Source: Ianthella basta
Taxonomy: Eukaryota; Porifera; Demospongiae; Verongiida; Ianthellidae
Assembly: GCA_964019415.1 (NCBI GenBank)
Contig: OZ025876.1
Span: 4,328,293-4,392,292, forward strand
Direction of reading: 5' to 3'
DNA length: 64,000 bases
The notes under the pieces were generated by a model, which did not search any database, had not been told where the DNA came from, and saw only the letters and a list, made by a program, of their open reading frames with translations. This document shows, in pieces, positions 27,909 through 40,468 of the stretch. Position 1 is the first letter of the stretch, and each line of letters opens with the position of its first letter. Position numbers and translations under genes: made by a program.

Positions 27909-29193
27909 ATGGGGTGGGGGAGGAGCACTGCAGTTAACTGTGTCTGTAGTATTTACATGAAAGAAGACCTAGCGGATCAGCTGCGTTGTGACTACTGCGA
28001 TCATCCCCCCAAAGTGCACACCCTTCTTGGAAAGTGCACAGGATGTGACCAGTGTGATGGCTATGAAGTGGATGAAGAAGAACCAGATGTAGAGGGTGCA
28101 TGTAGTCACTGTGGCTGCTCCCCAGAGAACATGGTTAGTAGTTATACTACAGCTTGACTTCTTTATAATGTTATTGCTATATTGTATTTATTTTTGTGTA
28201 GTGCATTATATTATGTAAGTGAGTTGTTGGCCATGGACAATTCAGGTTCGATCAGGTTAGGCGAGTGGGGTCTCCTTATTGAAGTCGCTACCCAGGAGTG
28301 TGATTATGATAGATGTTTTGGCTTAACTGCATGCAGAGGTAAAGAAGACATTAGCAGTATTGCAATCAGGCAATGTGCCATCAAGTACAGGCACTCCAGC
28401 CAACACACCTTCTACTGCACCAGCCATTCCACCAACACCCACCAGCCACTGGACCAACCCATCCAACAGCACTTGCTAGCCAATATGGCTACTTGTGCAA
28501 GTTTCCTGGTTGCCAGAAACCATGCTTTGTGGAGGGACAGAAAGTACATGATTTCTGTGGACGTACACATGCTTTTGCATACTCTGCAAGTGAGATTGCA
28601 CTACTGAGAGGCATGTGCCATGCATATATGTTCGTATAATGTCATATATAATGGATACGTATAGTTTGGGTGTTTCATGCGCTTGCAAATGCAGTGTATA
28701 CCCTGGTGTACCTGGTGTACCTGGTGGGCCTGGTGGACTCGGTGTACCTGGTGGACTCGATACTGGTGGTCCTGGTGGATATGGTGAACCTGTCAGTACC
28801 CAACCACGCATGCCACAAACCACTCCAAGACCAACATTGGAAACAATGCACTACTCCAATCCTTCACCATCATCTGGTACCATGCAGCCTCCAAGTCAGC
28901 CACCTCTGGCCGGCCCCAGTGCTACATCTCCTCCTCCACGCTTCCAAACACAAGTGGGAGAACAGGCCCCTCTTGCACCAGGGGATATCTCTAGGGTGAG
29001 CCATGTATTGACGTGTAGTACGTGTACACATGCATATACGTATGCTTTGCCAACCTTACCTTCATGTGTAGCTACACCTCTCTCTGCACAGCCAAAGTGT
29101 AGGAACCCCCAGTGCCAGAGACCATGTTATGTTGAAGGCAGCAAGGTGTTTGATTACTGTGGCAAGAGCTGTCGAAACTCACATGCAAGCTAA
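27909..29193 (+). pseudogene. Cys-rich zinc-binding-like gene, copy B, probably broken
   Basis: Exons by comparison are 27909-28133, 28337-28589, 28695-28995 and 29092-29193. The first exon lacks the 'DRQGK' start seen in A and C and begins at a fortuitous ATG. Near its end one A is missing (GAGAACATG for GAGAAACATG), so splicing would enter exon 2 in the wrong phase and meet TAA at once. Exon 2 also lacks two bases in the Pro/Thr stretch. Exons 3 (Gly/Pro-rich) and 4 ('CRNPQCQRPCY...DYCGKSC', stop at 29191) are intact in themselves. The two Cys4-like motifs suggest small zinc knuckles. Assembly error is the alternative explanation for the single-base changes. Confidence 0.55.
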
Positions 29194-29670
29194 TCAAATG
29201 TATTCCTTCAAGTACCTTTGGCATATAGTATGTGAGAATTATACATATGTGCTTTAATTAACATACAATTCATACCATGTACACACATACATTTTTGTCA
29301 GTTTTTGAAGGAATCTGAGCAATGCTGAAGTGTAAAGCATCAATCACTGTGATGAACTTTGTTAATTGATACTGGGATGAACCCTGCAGACAGTTTAGCA
29401 TTCTAATGGACTGACAGTGACCTTGGCACCACCCTTTAAGGACCCCATGGTGGCCACTTCACATGTAATGATTGTGATCAGGGCATACTGCAGACAGGTA
29501 TAATGCATTGGGATGTTCTGCATTGATGTGTGTCCTCAGCTATAGCATTGCTTTAATAACATTACTTGTACCAGCAAAATTAATATATATACACGTACAA
29601 GTACCATCCATAGCGCGCGAGACTAACTCCAGGCCTATGCTGCATGCACCTCGGCGGGCCCATGCACGTG
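29194..29670. other. Spacer between copies B and C
   Basis: Equivalent to 10451-10880. No gene was seen. The gene C promoter begins near its end. Confidence 0.5.
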
Positions 29671-29678
29671 TCACGTGA
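29671..29678. promoter_or_regulatory. TCACGTGA palindrome upstream of gene C
   Basis: About 90 bp before the start of gene C, preceded by another CACGTG at 29665-29670. Downstream 'TACCACGCCCCTGT' is shared with the gene B promoter. Confidence 0.5.
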
Positions 29679-32501
29679 TAACAATTCGGTTACCACGCCC
29701 CTGTGGACGCCCCATGCATTTTCGGATGCCTGCCGCTATCTTCACTTGATTCAGTCTAGCTGCAATGCCTCTTTCTTCGCTGCTCGCCCGTCTCGGGAGC
29801 CTTCATCCGCTGGAAATCATCGGAGATCGAATCAAAGGAGCGAAGAGTCGCTTGGGATTCGGGTTGTCCAGCGGATTTAGCCGGGACCAGTTTAAGGAAA
29901 TAGCAGGCGGCATTCTCGTTCCCCAAAACAAAGACTTGGAACGTGTGGCAGGGAAAGATTACAAGCTTGCCATTGATTTCAACGAACTGTGAGTGTATTT
30001 CTACTCACTTTATGATCAGTGGACTTAGTGATCAATCTAGTTTCTTCCTTTGCTGACCGCCAATTCCTCACGTCTCCCATCTCTATAGAGTTCTGAACCG
30101 CAGCGGGATCTTTGATGCCTGCCCCTGGCCAGATCCAATCAACGAGGTGTAGCTACGTGTGTCGACTCTTGGACAGTTGCATGAGATGCGTTTTGTGTAA
30201 TCTTAGGGTTCATAGCACTCGTAGCTAGCTACAGGTCAGCTTGTTTTGCATGGTAGTATACCAATCAGTTAGCTACGTATCTAGCACTTGAGCAAAATTG
30301 TCATCATGTACTTTAGCTTTAATACAGATGGCAGGCCAAGCCATGCAGTCTAGTTCAGACTGTTACAGGTTTCATGTGTTTGTTAAAATGAAGCCTTTCA
30401 ACCTTGTTTACAGCTCTTTCCTCACTTGTCCTTGTCTTTATCATCAACTGTCATTGAGAAGCTGTGTAGCGAAGTCTTGGACTGACCCTATCCTATGCAG
30501 TATCCAGACTTGAGACATAGTATGATTGATAGTTATTTGGATACTTCAAACACTGCATGGACCATTAATGTCTGTATGTCTGTTTGTCTGTGCCATGCAT
30601 GCAGCTGGAGTGTTCACTGTTGAAGGCAGCCACTGAAGGAAACTGGGAGGCTATCCAGCAGGCCTTCCACACACCCAGCCAGGAGGAAGTGCTCCAGAGA
30701 GTGAGAAACAAGGTGATTTATGCAGAAGGACTTGTACCATGCTTTTCTATTCCTTACCGTTACACAAACAGTGTGTTATGAATATTAATTTTAGCTACAT
30801 TTGTTGTCTTATTGTTCTATCTAATGCAGTTTGACTGGACTCTATTGCACTTTGCTGCTTATCACGGCCATCTTGATTTAGTCAAGAAGCTTGTGACCGT
30901 GTGCAAATTGCCCCCAGACGCAAAGACCAAGGTACAGGTGGACTGTTTGCATGTCTGTTAGAGGATGCATGTACCACAGATGTTCAGTGGCAGCACATGC
31001 AGCATCATTGAATTCTCCATCGTGTGTTCCCTACAGCTATATACACCCATTTGACATTGCATGTTGTCCTCCCCACCTGTTAGCACCAGTGGACTCCTGT
31101 CTTTCTGGCTGCCTGGTCTGGGCATGCCAATGTTGTCAAGCACCTTGTGAAGGAGCAGTGCAGTGTGGCAGTCATGGATGTGGTAAGACTTAGGAAGACA
31201 AAGGATTGCCTCACGAGTATTATGTACTTCTCCTTTTATACTGTTTCTGTCCCTTCTCCACTGGTCACTGCCCTGATTGTAGGATGGTCGCTCCCTTCTC
31301 TATGCATGTGCAAGGAGTAGAGATATTGAACTGGTCAAGTGGTTCATCAAGGAGTACAAACCACCACCAACACTCACAAAGGTTGGCAGGCTGCAGTTTG
31401 CTAAATTGTTTCCACATACTGTATTCCTACTTGTCAGTGATTGAAATGTGTAAATATTTCACCTTCCTCTTCATCATTGGTGCAACTAACTGGTCTACTG
31501 AGTTGTTAACGTCTAGAACTGCCTGTGTTTTGTCACTGTGCTTGTCTCTTTGATGTTATAAGTGTACCTTCCTCCCACAGGATGGAGGTAGTCTGCTCAT
31601 TCCTGCTGCCCAGTCGGGCAATTTAGCACTTTTTGATTTGATGGTGGACAGATTTATACTGTCCCCCCACCAGTGGAGTGAGGTAGGCTATCAGTAGTCT
31701 CACCTGTGTGTTACAGTATGTGTATTGTGTTTCACCACATTGGAGTGATGTAAACAGCAGCATGAGATTGAGTGCATGCACATCTGCATGTGTGTAGTGC
31801 ATTTCCTGTTCTTCTTTGATGTATGTATTCTGTTTTTAGAATGGTTTTGAGCACCCACTACACAGTGCAGCTGAGTATGGACATTTTGAACTTACCCAAC
31901 ACCTCATCCACAAGTACAAGTGTGATGTGTACTGCAAGAACAAGGTGTGTTTGTCTGTTGTTGTACACAGTGTAAATAGGCACTGCATGTGTATGCTTTT
32001 CTGTACAGTACATGTACTGTATGTCAATATCTGTTGTGTAGAGCAGAACAGACACTCTCCTCTACTGATGTGTGGCAAGTGTGTAGGTAGAGTGTGCTGG
32101 AGCTCCTTGTGTGATGGTATGTGTGTCACAGATACATGTCCACTTCTCTTATATACAGGAGGACTGGACTCTCCTCCACTGTGCTGCATTAGGTGGGAGT
32201 GTGGGGCTGATTGAGTGGTTGATGGCAAACCACAAATTTGCAGTGGAAGCAAAAACAAAGGTATTGTTATGCCCACACATGTTACACTGAAGTTCGTGGA
32301 CCCTACACCCTTTCAAAGAGCTAACTCTATACAGTGTACTGATTGTACTATGTATAAACTACTATTTCCGAATGTATTGAATCCCTTTGTATGTGTGTGC
32401 ACGTGCATGTGTGTGTGTGATATCATGAGGGGATTTTGTAAAATGTGTATCACACAGATCATGGATCAGGGAGCGGATCGTGAGGAGTCATGAGGTTGTC
32501 G

Positions 32502-32636
32502 CTGTTTGGAGAGAGGATGTTTGAGATGGATGAAAATGGTGCAACATGTCTTCACTGTGCAGTGTTAGGTGGTAGCCTCCCAGTGATGAGGTACCTCGTG
32601 GACCAGTGTGGATTTGACCTCAGCTTGAGAACTGCA
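32502..32636 (+). pseudogene. Half of a double-ankyrin exon left by deletion, copy C
   Basis: Corresponds to the 3' two-thirds of exon 20312-20515 of gene B. The 5' part, its acceptor and two upstream ankyrin exons are gone. None of the nearby AG dinucleotides gives an in-frame phase-0 entry: each leads to TGA. Confidence 0.75.
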
Positions 32637-34050
32637 GTGAGTTGTAGAGTGGTACATGACAGTATGTTATTTGTTCACTTAAGATGATATTCATTTTATG
32701 TACAGTATGGTTATCCATGATTCAGAGGATCGAACCCCCACACATGCACTTCAATACACACTATATATGCACACACAATCACACATACACTCACACACGT
32801 ACACACTACACCAGTAAACAGTGTACTGTAGCTATTGCACACACACACACATGCAGCCCAACAGCACACCACCACCATTCAGTATATTTACATTCAGTTC
32901 ATTTGTACAAGCAGTTGGCTGTGTACTGTATTGACCATGTCCCACCCAATCCTCAGGACGGTCTTACCCCACTGATGTTGGCAGCTCAAGAGGGTCACCT
33001 TCCAGTGGCCAGATTTTTGGTGGAGACGTACCACTGTGATGTGAATGAGGAGGATGTTGAAGTGAGTGGATGGGAGTTAATGGGAGGAGTGAGTGAGCAC
33101 TCAACTTGTATTAGTTCCCACATGGGACCAAGTGACACAGGAAGCTAGAACACAAGATGGATAATATGTAATCAAGATCAAATGCTGTCAGACCCATGAC
33201 AAGTGTTATTATCACTGAAGTACTGTTGTTTACAAGGGCTTCACATGCAGTGCCTTGCAGTATATTACGTATGTACATGAGGGTGATTTGAGATTGTGTT
33301 TACTGTACAAAACTCCCACTAGTAAGCGAAGGCATGTGTAATTTGTGAGAATTAATCCTCATGTTGTGAGTTTGTTATTGTGCATGTCTCTTAATGTGAA
33401 TATAGTGTGATATATGTGAAGTGTTGGGTGGGTGTTTTATTTCATCAGTGCTAGTGTCTCTACTACTGGCCACAAACAGTACCATACCCAGGGTTTGTTT
33501 AGTGGCACACTGGTGCCTTTGGTCCACCCCACACCCTGTCACACACACACCAATGTGGTAGTGAACAATGTGATGTGATGTGGAGGGTGAGTGAATTGTG
33601 AGAGTGGGCATTGGAGGAGGCAGCATGTGAATTCCTGTATCACTGTGTAAATACCATTTGATTGTTCTCTCCTGTAGTCATGGACACCAGTGATATATGC
33701 TGCACGGTGTGACCACCTCCCTGTACTGAAGATGTTGGTGGAACATGGAGGAGATGTGTTTCACAAAACACAAGTGAGTCACATTCGTTAGTGTGTACCC
33801 ACAACCTAATACAACATTTCACTTCTGATACTAATCATGTACACAGGATTCATCCACTGCCCTTCACCGTGCTGCCTATGGTGGATCCCTTGAGTGTGTG
33901 GAGTACCTGCTGTCCCTCTTTGAAGAGAGAATGTTTGAGATGGATGAAAATGGTGCGACATGCCTTCACTATGCAGTTGGAGGTGCTAGCCTCCCAGTGT
34001 TGAGGTACCTCATGGACGAGTGTGGATTTGACCTCAGCTTGAGAACTGCA

Positions 34051-35344
34051 GTGAGTTGTAGAGTGGTAAATGACATTGTGTTATTTGTTCGTGTGACAAA
34101 CATACTAGATCACATGCACTTGAATACACACAGTTCACATGCCAACCCCCCTCTCCCCCCCCCCCCCACACACACACGAAGACGACAGTGTCATACTAAA
34201 TGGAGGCTGGAAGTGGTCTGTCTTGAGACTAGTGTTTCCAAATATAGCAGTGCTCCATGTGTGAACAATCATAGGTGTAGGAAGCACCGGGAGAGGGGGA
34301 GGGAGGCACCAGGGGCATGTGCCCCCCCTTCAGAAATCTCTCTTAAATTGTGCTCCACTGATCTCTAAAGAAGTAAAGTCTCTGCCCAGCCCTATTCCTC
34401 AGTCAGGAGCTCCTCTATAGTCAAAGCAATATCTACAGCTAGCTATGTCAATCACTGCCTATGCCCTTAATCAGCTTCATTTGCCTTACTTGCCTTTGAC
34501 TATATTCAAGTAGACACTAGCAGCAGCCATTTTCTTTCCTTAGTTTTATGCAAACTTAGATCACATGACATTCATGTGCCCCCAAATCCAATCTGCATTC
34601 CTATGCCCCTGACAATGTACCATTACATTAAAGATAGGTGAGTAAGAGCTTGCCCACAGGTGGTTGTCTTAGGCAGGTATCACTGTATCAGATACCACCC
34701 CACCATTTTTATGCCACTGATATCATGTCTGCATGGTTGCTGTAGCAATGAAATAATGATGTCATTGTTGTGGGCAGAGTTCAGATGCCATGCCTACAGA
34801 ATGTATAGATGCTGCTTGCAGCCAAAGTCAAACCTCACTGATATCTCTATTTCTACCTTTAATACATGTGCTACCGACCAAGTATGCATACACAGTTGGG
34901 CACTATAGGTGGTATATATACTCTGTGTATTACACCAAGACATGACCCGGACTCTGCACATAATGTCAGACTCTGCTTATGTGTTTGTACTGAGAGTATG
35001 CCAAATATGGCAGTGCTCCATGTGTGAACATGTGCCATTACATGTCTGCACTGTCCCACAGTCCCACTCTGAGATAGTCATCTCACTAGTGGTCACTCAC
35101 ACTTGCTGAGTACCAAGAACAGACTGTGTCCCACTCATCGGTGCACTTGTGCATTTGTACAGCCTTATCTTCTACTGCTCATATTGTCTATGCTTCCCTC
35201 TTGTGCCCAACAACGCTACCCTCTTAACTTGTACAGTGCAGAATGTCTCTATGTCCCACATGCAATGTCTTGTGAAGTGGTAGTTGCACTTGTACTTCTA
35301 CACTTGTCACATCCAGTCTGTCATGTCTGCCAACCTTCCTTCAG
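34051..35344. other. Long intron of gene C
   Basis: Close copy of 21968-23277 with shorter poly-C runs (34156-34167 and 34322-34328). It contains the same possible MITE at about 34255-34615. No gene was seen. Confidence 0.5.
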
Positions 35345-36390
35345 AGTGGCCAGGACTGCTTCCTGTTGGCTTGTACGAAGGGCCATCAAGACATTGTCCG
35401 TGAACTGCTTACAAAAGACAAAGTGGACCGGAATGTGGTGGACAATGTGAGGAATTAACCAGTTCACTGTCTCTTTCTCTACTGTGTCACAGTTTGTGTC
35501 CCACATTTGCAGTATGGTCGTGGTGCTGTACACCTGGCATGTGAATGTGGTCATGTCCAACTTGTGAAGACACTGGTGGAGGAGTTTGGGATGTCACCAG
35601 ATGTCAGGGACAATGTGAGCATCTTGACATGTAGTAAATGAGCATACACCTTACACCCGTCCCCTTTGACATGAGTACACAACTGGGTCAAACCTGAGTC
35701 AGCTAAACCTGCTTTGACCTGGTTTTATCTGCTTCTGTTCACATGGCCACAATTACTGCTATATATTTCATAGGTGAATTAACTTGGCCACTCGATATCT
35801 GTCCTGTCCGTCCTTCATCGGAGGCACGCAGATAGGCATATGCATGAATGATGGAGGATATGGCAGAGAGAGTACGTAGATGTCACTTCTCTCAACTCTA
35901 TTTTTAGTCACAGACAAACCCTGCCTGTGTTGTTTGATCACAATCTCCCTGATTGCCTGAACTTTCCTAACTACCCGGAGTACATAGTTGCTGGATGCCT
36001 ACGTATGTCTACCCACTTTGCCAGCTGAAAGCTAAAATTGTGTGCATGCATTCCAAATTTATCTGCATTTATATATGATGCAAGGTTCCTCTTTTGCAAA
36101 TTCTTTGCTTACAAGTGGTATAATATATGTGCATTCTGCTGGAAGGACTCCTATTCAGCTTGCACCAGACAGTGCTCATGCTGATCTCCTCAAAGCTCTT
36201 TATCTGGAAGAGGGTAGCAGTGTTCCCCAATGTATGTCATCTCACAAGAAGCTCCTTATCACTGTACACCCACTCAGTTAATGAGTTAACTTCAGCCAAC
36301 CTGTAACATGTCTGCACATGCTCCATGTTCACTCTCCTTCATATCTCCTTCATCCTCTAGCTGTCCAAAGTCCTATCCACTCCTACATAG

Positions 36391-36974
36391 TCCATGAGTC
36401 TGTCCTGGAGGATATCTGCTGGATTCCATTAGGGATAGAGTCCCTCTTCATCACACCATTTGGGGGAGTGTTCCCCCTGCAGCCTGAGGGTGGAGAGGAG
36501 GAAGGGGATGAAGACATGATCCAGCTCCACGTACCTCAGGGGGCAGTGAGAGCAGATGGAGAGGGAGTGTTGGAGGTCTGCTATGCTGTGATTCCTGATG
36601 GTCCATTCAGGACACCAGAGGGCTACAGGCTCTGCAGTATGGCAGTCTACCTCTACTACGACCCAGCCCAGACCATCAAGCCCTTCCACCTCCTCCTCCC
36701 CCACTGGTCTGGTGCCCTAGACCACCCCACTTTTGTCACCTCTCCCCACACTCTCCCAGAAGAGGAGCCGTGCTACCCCTTTCGTTTGTTGGAAGGAGGA
36801 GAGTTTGGAGAAGAGTATGGGCTCCTGGAGGTGGATGGTCACTCCTCCCTGTTTGGAGCAGCCTACCGTCTGGAGGACACCAGTAGGTACCTTGCATCGC
36901 AGTGGGAGAGGGAAGAGGGCAACATCTTGTACTCTAAGGTGGCAATCACTTTTGACTCCAATGTCTGGATCAGG
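36391..36974 (+). CDS. ZU5-type domain exon, gene C
   Basis: 584 bp, intact and nearly identical to the copy B exon, with 'TPFGGVFPL', 'IQLHVPQGAVRADGEG' and 'AVIPDGPF'. One change of note is Arg to Cys in the strand before 'YAVIPDG'. The exon just before it has lost its acceptor, so whether this domain is still translated is doubtful. Confidence 0.65.
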
Positions 36975-38213
36975 GTGAGTGTGTGCTGGGTTCTGCTGCA
37001 AGGGGGCCTTTGACATCATTGGTTATTCCATGATTTAGATTCTGAAGACCCACTGGAGTGAGTGGAAAAAGCAACGCACTGCGTCATTCCAGATGAAAGA
37101 GGACTGCGTTGAAAGCAGTCTGACTGAGGACAGTGGGAGAGGGTGGAATGCTTCAGTTGTTGGCATGAACCGGGTAAGTAGGTGATTACTGTGTTTTGTG
37201 TAGTATTCCATATTTGCTTGTGGATTGGTTTATTATTTCAAGTTGTAGCATAGTCTCTACTATCCCTTTTGCTTGGTGAAGGTGGGTCCCAAAGATATTG
37301 AATATAAGAAACGCTATGACAGAGATGAGACAGAGCTGCAATTTGCTGTGGAGGAGCACATGTACCCTCCGGCCATTTCTCTTGAGGTTGTGCAGAGTGA
37401 GGTGCCCAAACACATGCGATCACACAAGCGCATTCTCCTTCATATCCATGGTGCCATGGGAGGAGCTATGCACTTCCCAATTGACTTCTCTGAGGAGAAG
37501 GAAGGTATGTTTTGACTGTAGTGTGTACATTCATGTGCTGGCAATGATTTAGGCAAATTTGTACCATTCAACAGGTACGTACGTAGCTACATAGATATGT
37601 GATGTACCATATGCAGTTGGGTCGTGTCTACAGCATTGCTGTCCTTCCATGCACCTGTGTATGTCCTTACTCTACTGTAGCCCCCTCTGTTGTGGTTACT
37701 CGTGCACCTTCAGTGGAAGTTTCTTTGGAAATTTCAGTTTCTCCGACACGTCAGGCTCCTGCTACTGGAGGTGTGTGTGTGTGCGTGTGTATGCAAGCTG
37801 CATACCATTGCTAATTCTAGAAATTGTGACATGTGTAGTGACATTCCTTTGAATGCCTTCTTGGAAGGTGCACCTGTAGTATAGTCAAGTATGATCACAT
37901 GACTCTGTAACTTATGCTTGAACATTGCATTCAATGGTACACATTACAGACATGTATGCTGAGTGTATGTCTTATAATTTGGTATGTGGAGCTAATGTCA
38001 TCAGTTTACATTCCAACTTCGCTTGTCTGTTGTGTGCAGGTGAGAGGGAGGTTGTCCAGAGCATGTCCCAGGTAGCTCTCATTGACAGGGACCCTCTATC
38101 ACAGCCAGTGTACTGTGAGTGAGCATGTGTGTGCATATGTAGTGTATGTAGTGTGGTTGCATTCAAATTGCAGGGGTTGGTTCAACAGTGCACTCTCATT
38201 TTGTCCACTGCAG

Positions 38214-38652
38214 CTTGTGGGAGATATGCTGTCCTCTTCAGAAAGTATGTAAGCCGAAATGGTTTTGGAAGAGGCAGGGCCATCTTGGAGTGGTTGGGGC
38301 TTACTCCAGAGATAATTGAACAGTGCTATGGGACCCCTGGCCTTGATGAAGAAGCAGCCGTTCAGAAAGGGCTGCATAAGTGGAGAGAGACTCACGGTGA
38401 TTGCACCTGGCAGGTCCTCCTTGAAGCTATGCAGTTTGCGGGTATCGCCCAGCAACACTGCACAGAGCTTGTGGAAGAGCTCCATCAAATGATGCAAGGT
38501 AAGGTTATCTTTCCTTTGAGGTGCTCTTGTACACGATGCCAGTTGTAGCCTCGTGCGTGTGTTGTGTACTGTAGTTGTATGTACTGTAGGTGTGACATGT
38601 GTCCCACCTCTACACCATTTGTGATTGGTCTTATTACGTAGGTAACAAGTGA
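38214..38652 (+). CDS. Death-like domain and terminal exon, gene C
   Basis: Exon 38214-38498 (285 bp) and 38642-38652 (Gly-Asn-Lys-stop). The sequence is open and keeps the Leu-x2-Trp and Thr-Trp motifs. It is the most divergent of the three copies ('NGFGRGRAILEWLGLTPEII'). Confidence 0.62.
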
Positions 38653-38841
38653 CCAACCCACCAAACAACAGTCGTGTGTTTGTTTCAAAGAGTAACACTT
38701 GTACAGGACATTACTGAATTACACAATCTGTGTGTATTGTGTGACACATGTGCCCAGCACACATTTTATAATTGTATTGCAATACATTTACATTTGCCAT
38801 GTTTCCTGTTTACACTGTTTGTATTACTACACTTCTATTGC

Positions 38842-40419
38842 ATAATGTGTTTACATTGTACAGTGTATTTGGCAGCATGTGCCACATCATTATACATGAT
38901 GTATCTTTTAACGTAGCAACCAGTACCAGTGCACAGGCAGTCATGAAGTTCATGTGATGTGGCTGGATGTTTGTAGTCAAAAGTCCTGGGCCGTATTTAC
39001 ACTTTGCAAACTGACAATGACCAATGCATAGAGGTAAAGATTTGCAGGTGTGTAGCTGATATTGTTATAACATTAATTGGCTTTCACTTTTGACTGCATT
39101 TCTTGCCAATATCTATACAGTGTTTGCCCCCTAGCTAGCTGTAGCTAGTGTCCTGCTGACCAGTGTTATTATGCTTCACTAGAGTGCTTTACACCCACAT
39201 CTACAGCCTCATCTGGGGGAGCTCCCTTCTTCACATGACTGTTGTTGTTGTTGCTATTGCTGTTGCTGTTCCAACACATGGTGCCACTCAGTGCTACAGA
39301 TCGACTGTACTGCCCCCTCTATATCCCACCACACAGACAGAACAACGGAAAGCTCCCAATGCCAACTATAGCGTCACACACTATATACTTAGTCTAACAT
39401 ATTGTTTGCTTAACTGGGTGTAGCTACAAAGGCTACACTGCTCCGTTACAACACAGGTATGTATACATTATACACAATGTACCCGTATGTAATGTGTATG
39501 ACATGTACTCTGCTCCACTGTCAAGGAGGCAGTGTTTGACGGGTATGCCTACAGAAGACACACTTCACTCCACTCACTGCACTTGTATTGCCCAATGTGT
39601 TTACATTGTACAGTGTATTTGACAGCATGTGCCACATCATTATACATGATGTATCTTTTAACATTGCAACCAGTACAAGTGCATGGGCAGTGAAGAATTT
39701 CATGATATGTGGCCGGATGTTTGTAGTCAAAGTTCTGGGCTGTCAAGTAACATTATAAATCACATACACACACATGCGTACACGCTGCAGCTACATACAT
39801 ATGCCATTAGTAGGGATTAAGCAATCATTCCCTCAATTGATTTTGTATGCATGGTGGGCGCATTATACCTATACAATATTATGTACGTACATTAGCCTGC
39901 CCATGTGGTTAGCTAGCTGTGATTGAGTGCATGCATATATACATACAGCATGATATTGTGCATGTGATGAGCATGCACGTGCACCATGCAGTGTTTGCAC
40001 TTTGCAAACTGACAATGACCAATTGCAATGTACAGTGGTACAGATTTACAGGCATGTAGCTGATATTGTTATAACATTGGCCTTCACTTTATTTTGACTG
40101 TGTGCATTTCTTGCCAATGTCTATACAATGTTTGCCCCCTAGCTAGCTGTAGTGTCCTGCTCACCAGTGTTATTAATTAAGGTTCACACCTACATCTACA
40201 ACCTCATCTGGGGGAGGTCCCTTCTTCACATGACTGTTGTTAACGCTAACGTTGCTATTGCTGTTCCAACACATGGTGCCATTCAGTGCTACAGACCGTA
40301 CTGCCCCCTCTACATCTCACCACACAGATAGAACAATGGAAAGCTCCCCATGCCAACTATAGCGTCACACACTATAATTAAACTTAGTCTACCATATTGT
40401 TTGCTAAACTGGGTGTAGC

Positions 40420-40420
<1 letters not shown>
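38842..40420. repeat. Tandem duplication in the copy C spacer
   Basis: About 38842-39590 recurs at 39578-40420, including the block 'GTGTTTACATTGTACAGTG' and the block beginning 'TTTGCCCCCTAGCTAGCTG'. Copies A and B have one version each. No gene is inside. Confidence 0.7.

Positions 40421-40468
<48 letters not shown>
40421..40468. repeat. (ATT)n microsatellite
   Basis: Sixteen trinucleotide units forming the 3' end of the LINE fragment. Confidence 0.95.

Larger units (their letters stand above)
29765..38652 (+). pseudogene. Ankyrin-ZU5-Death gene, copy C, with deletions
   Basis: Exons: 29765-29988, 30089-30146, 30605-30712, 30830-30931, 31084-31182, 31283-31381, 31581-31682, 31840-31944, 32159-32260, 32957-33061, 33678-33773, 33847-34050, 35345-35446, 35513-35614, 36138-36231, 36391-36974 (ZU5), 37039-37173, 37282-37504, 37681-37770, 38040-38114, 38214-38498 (Death) and 38642-38652. 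Every exon is open in its expected frame. Two defects stand out. A deletion joins intron sequence into the middle of the double-repeat exon at 32501, with no in-frame acceptor, so that exon would be skipped (harmless to frame). The acceptor before 36138 is deleted, and skipping that 94 bp exon would shift ZU5 out of frame. It may be a recent pseudogene or have an altered transcript. Confidence 0.65.

Noticed and set aside
36042..36281. Alternative in-frame exon upstream of 36138 in copy C
   Set aside because: The reading frame is open, but no AG acceptor there gives the needed phase 0.
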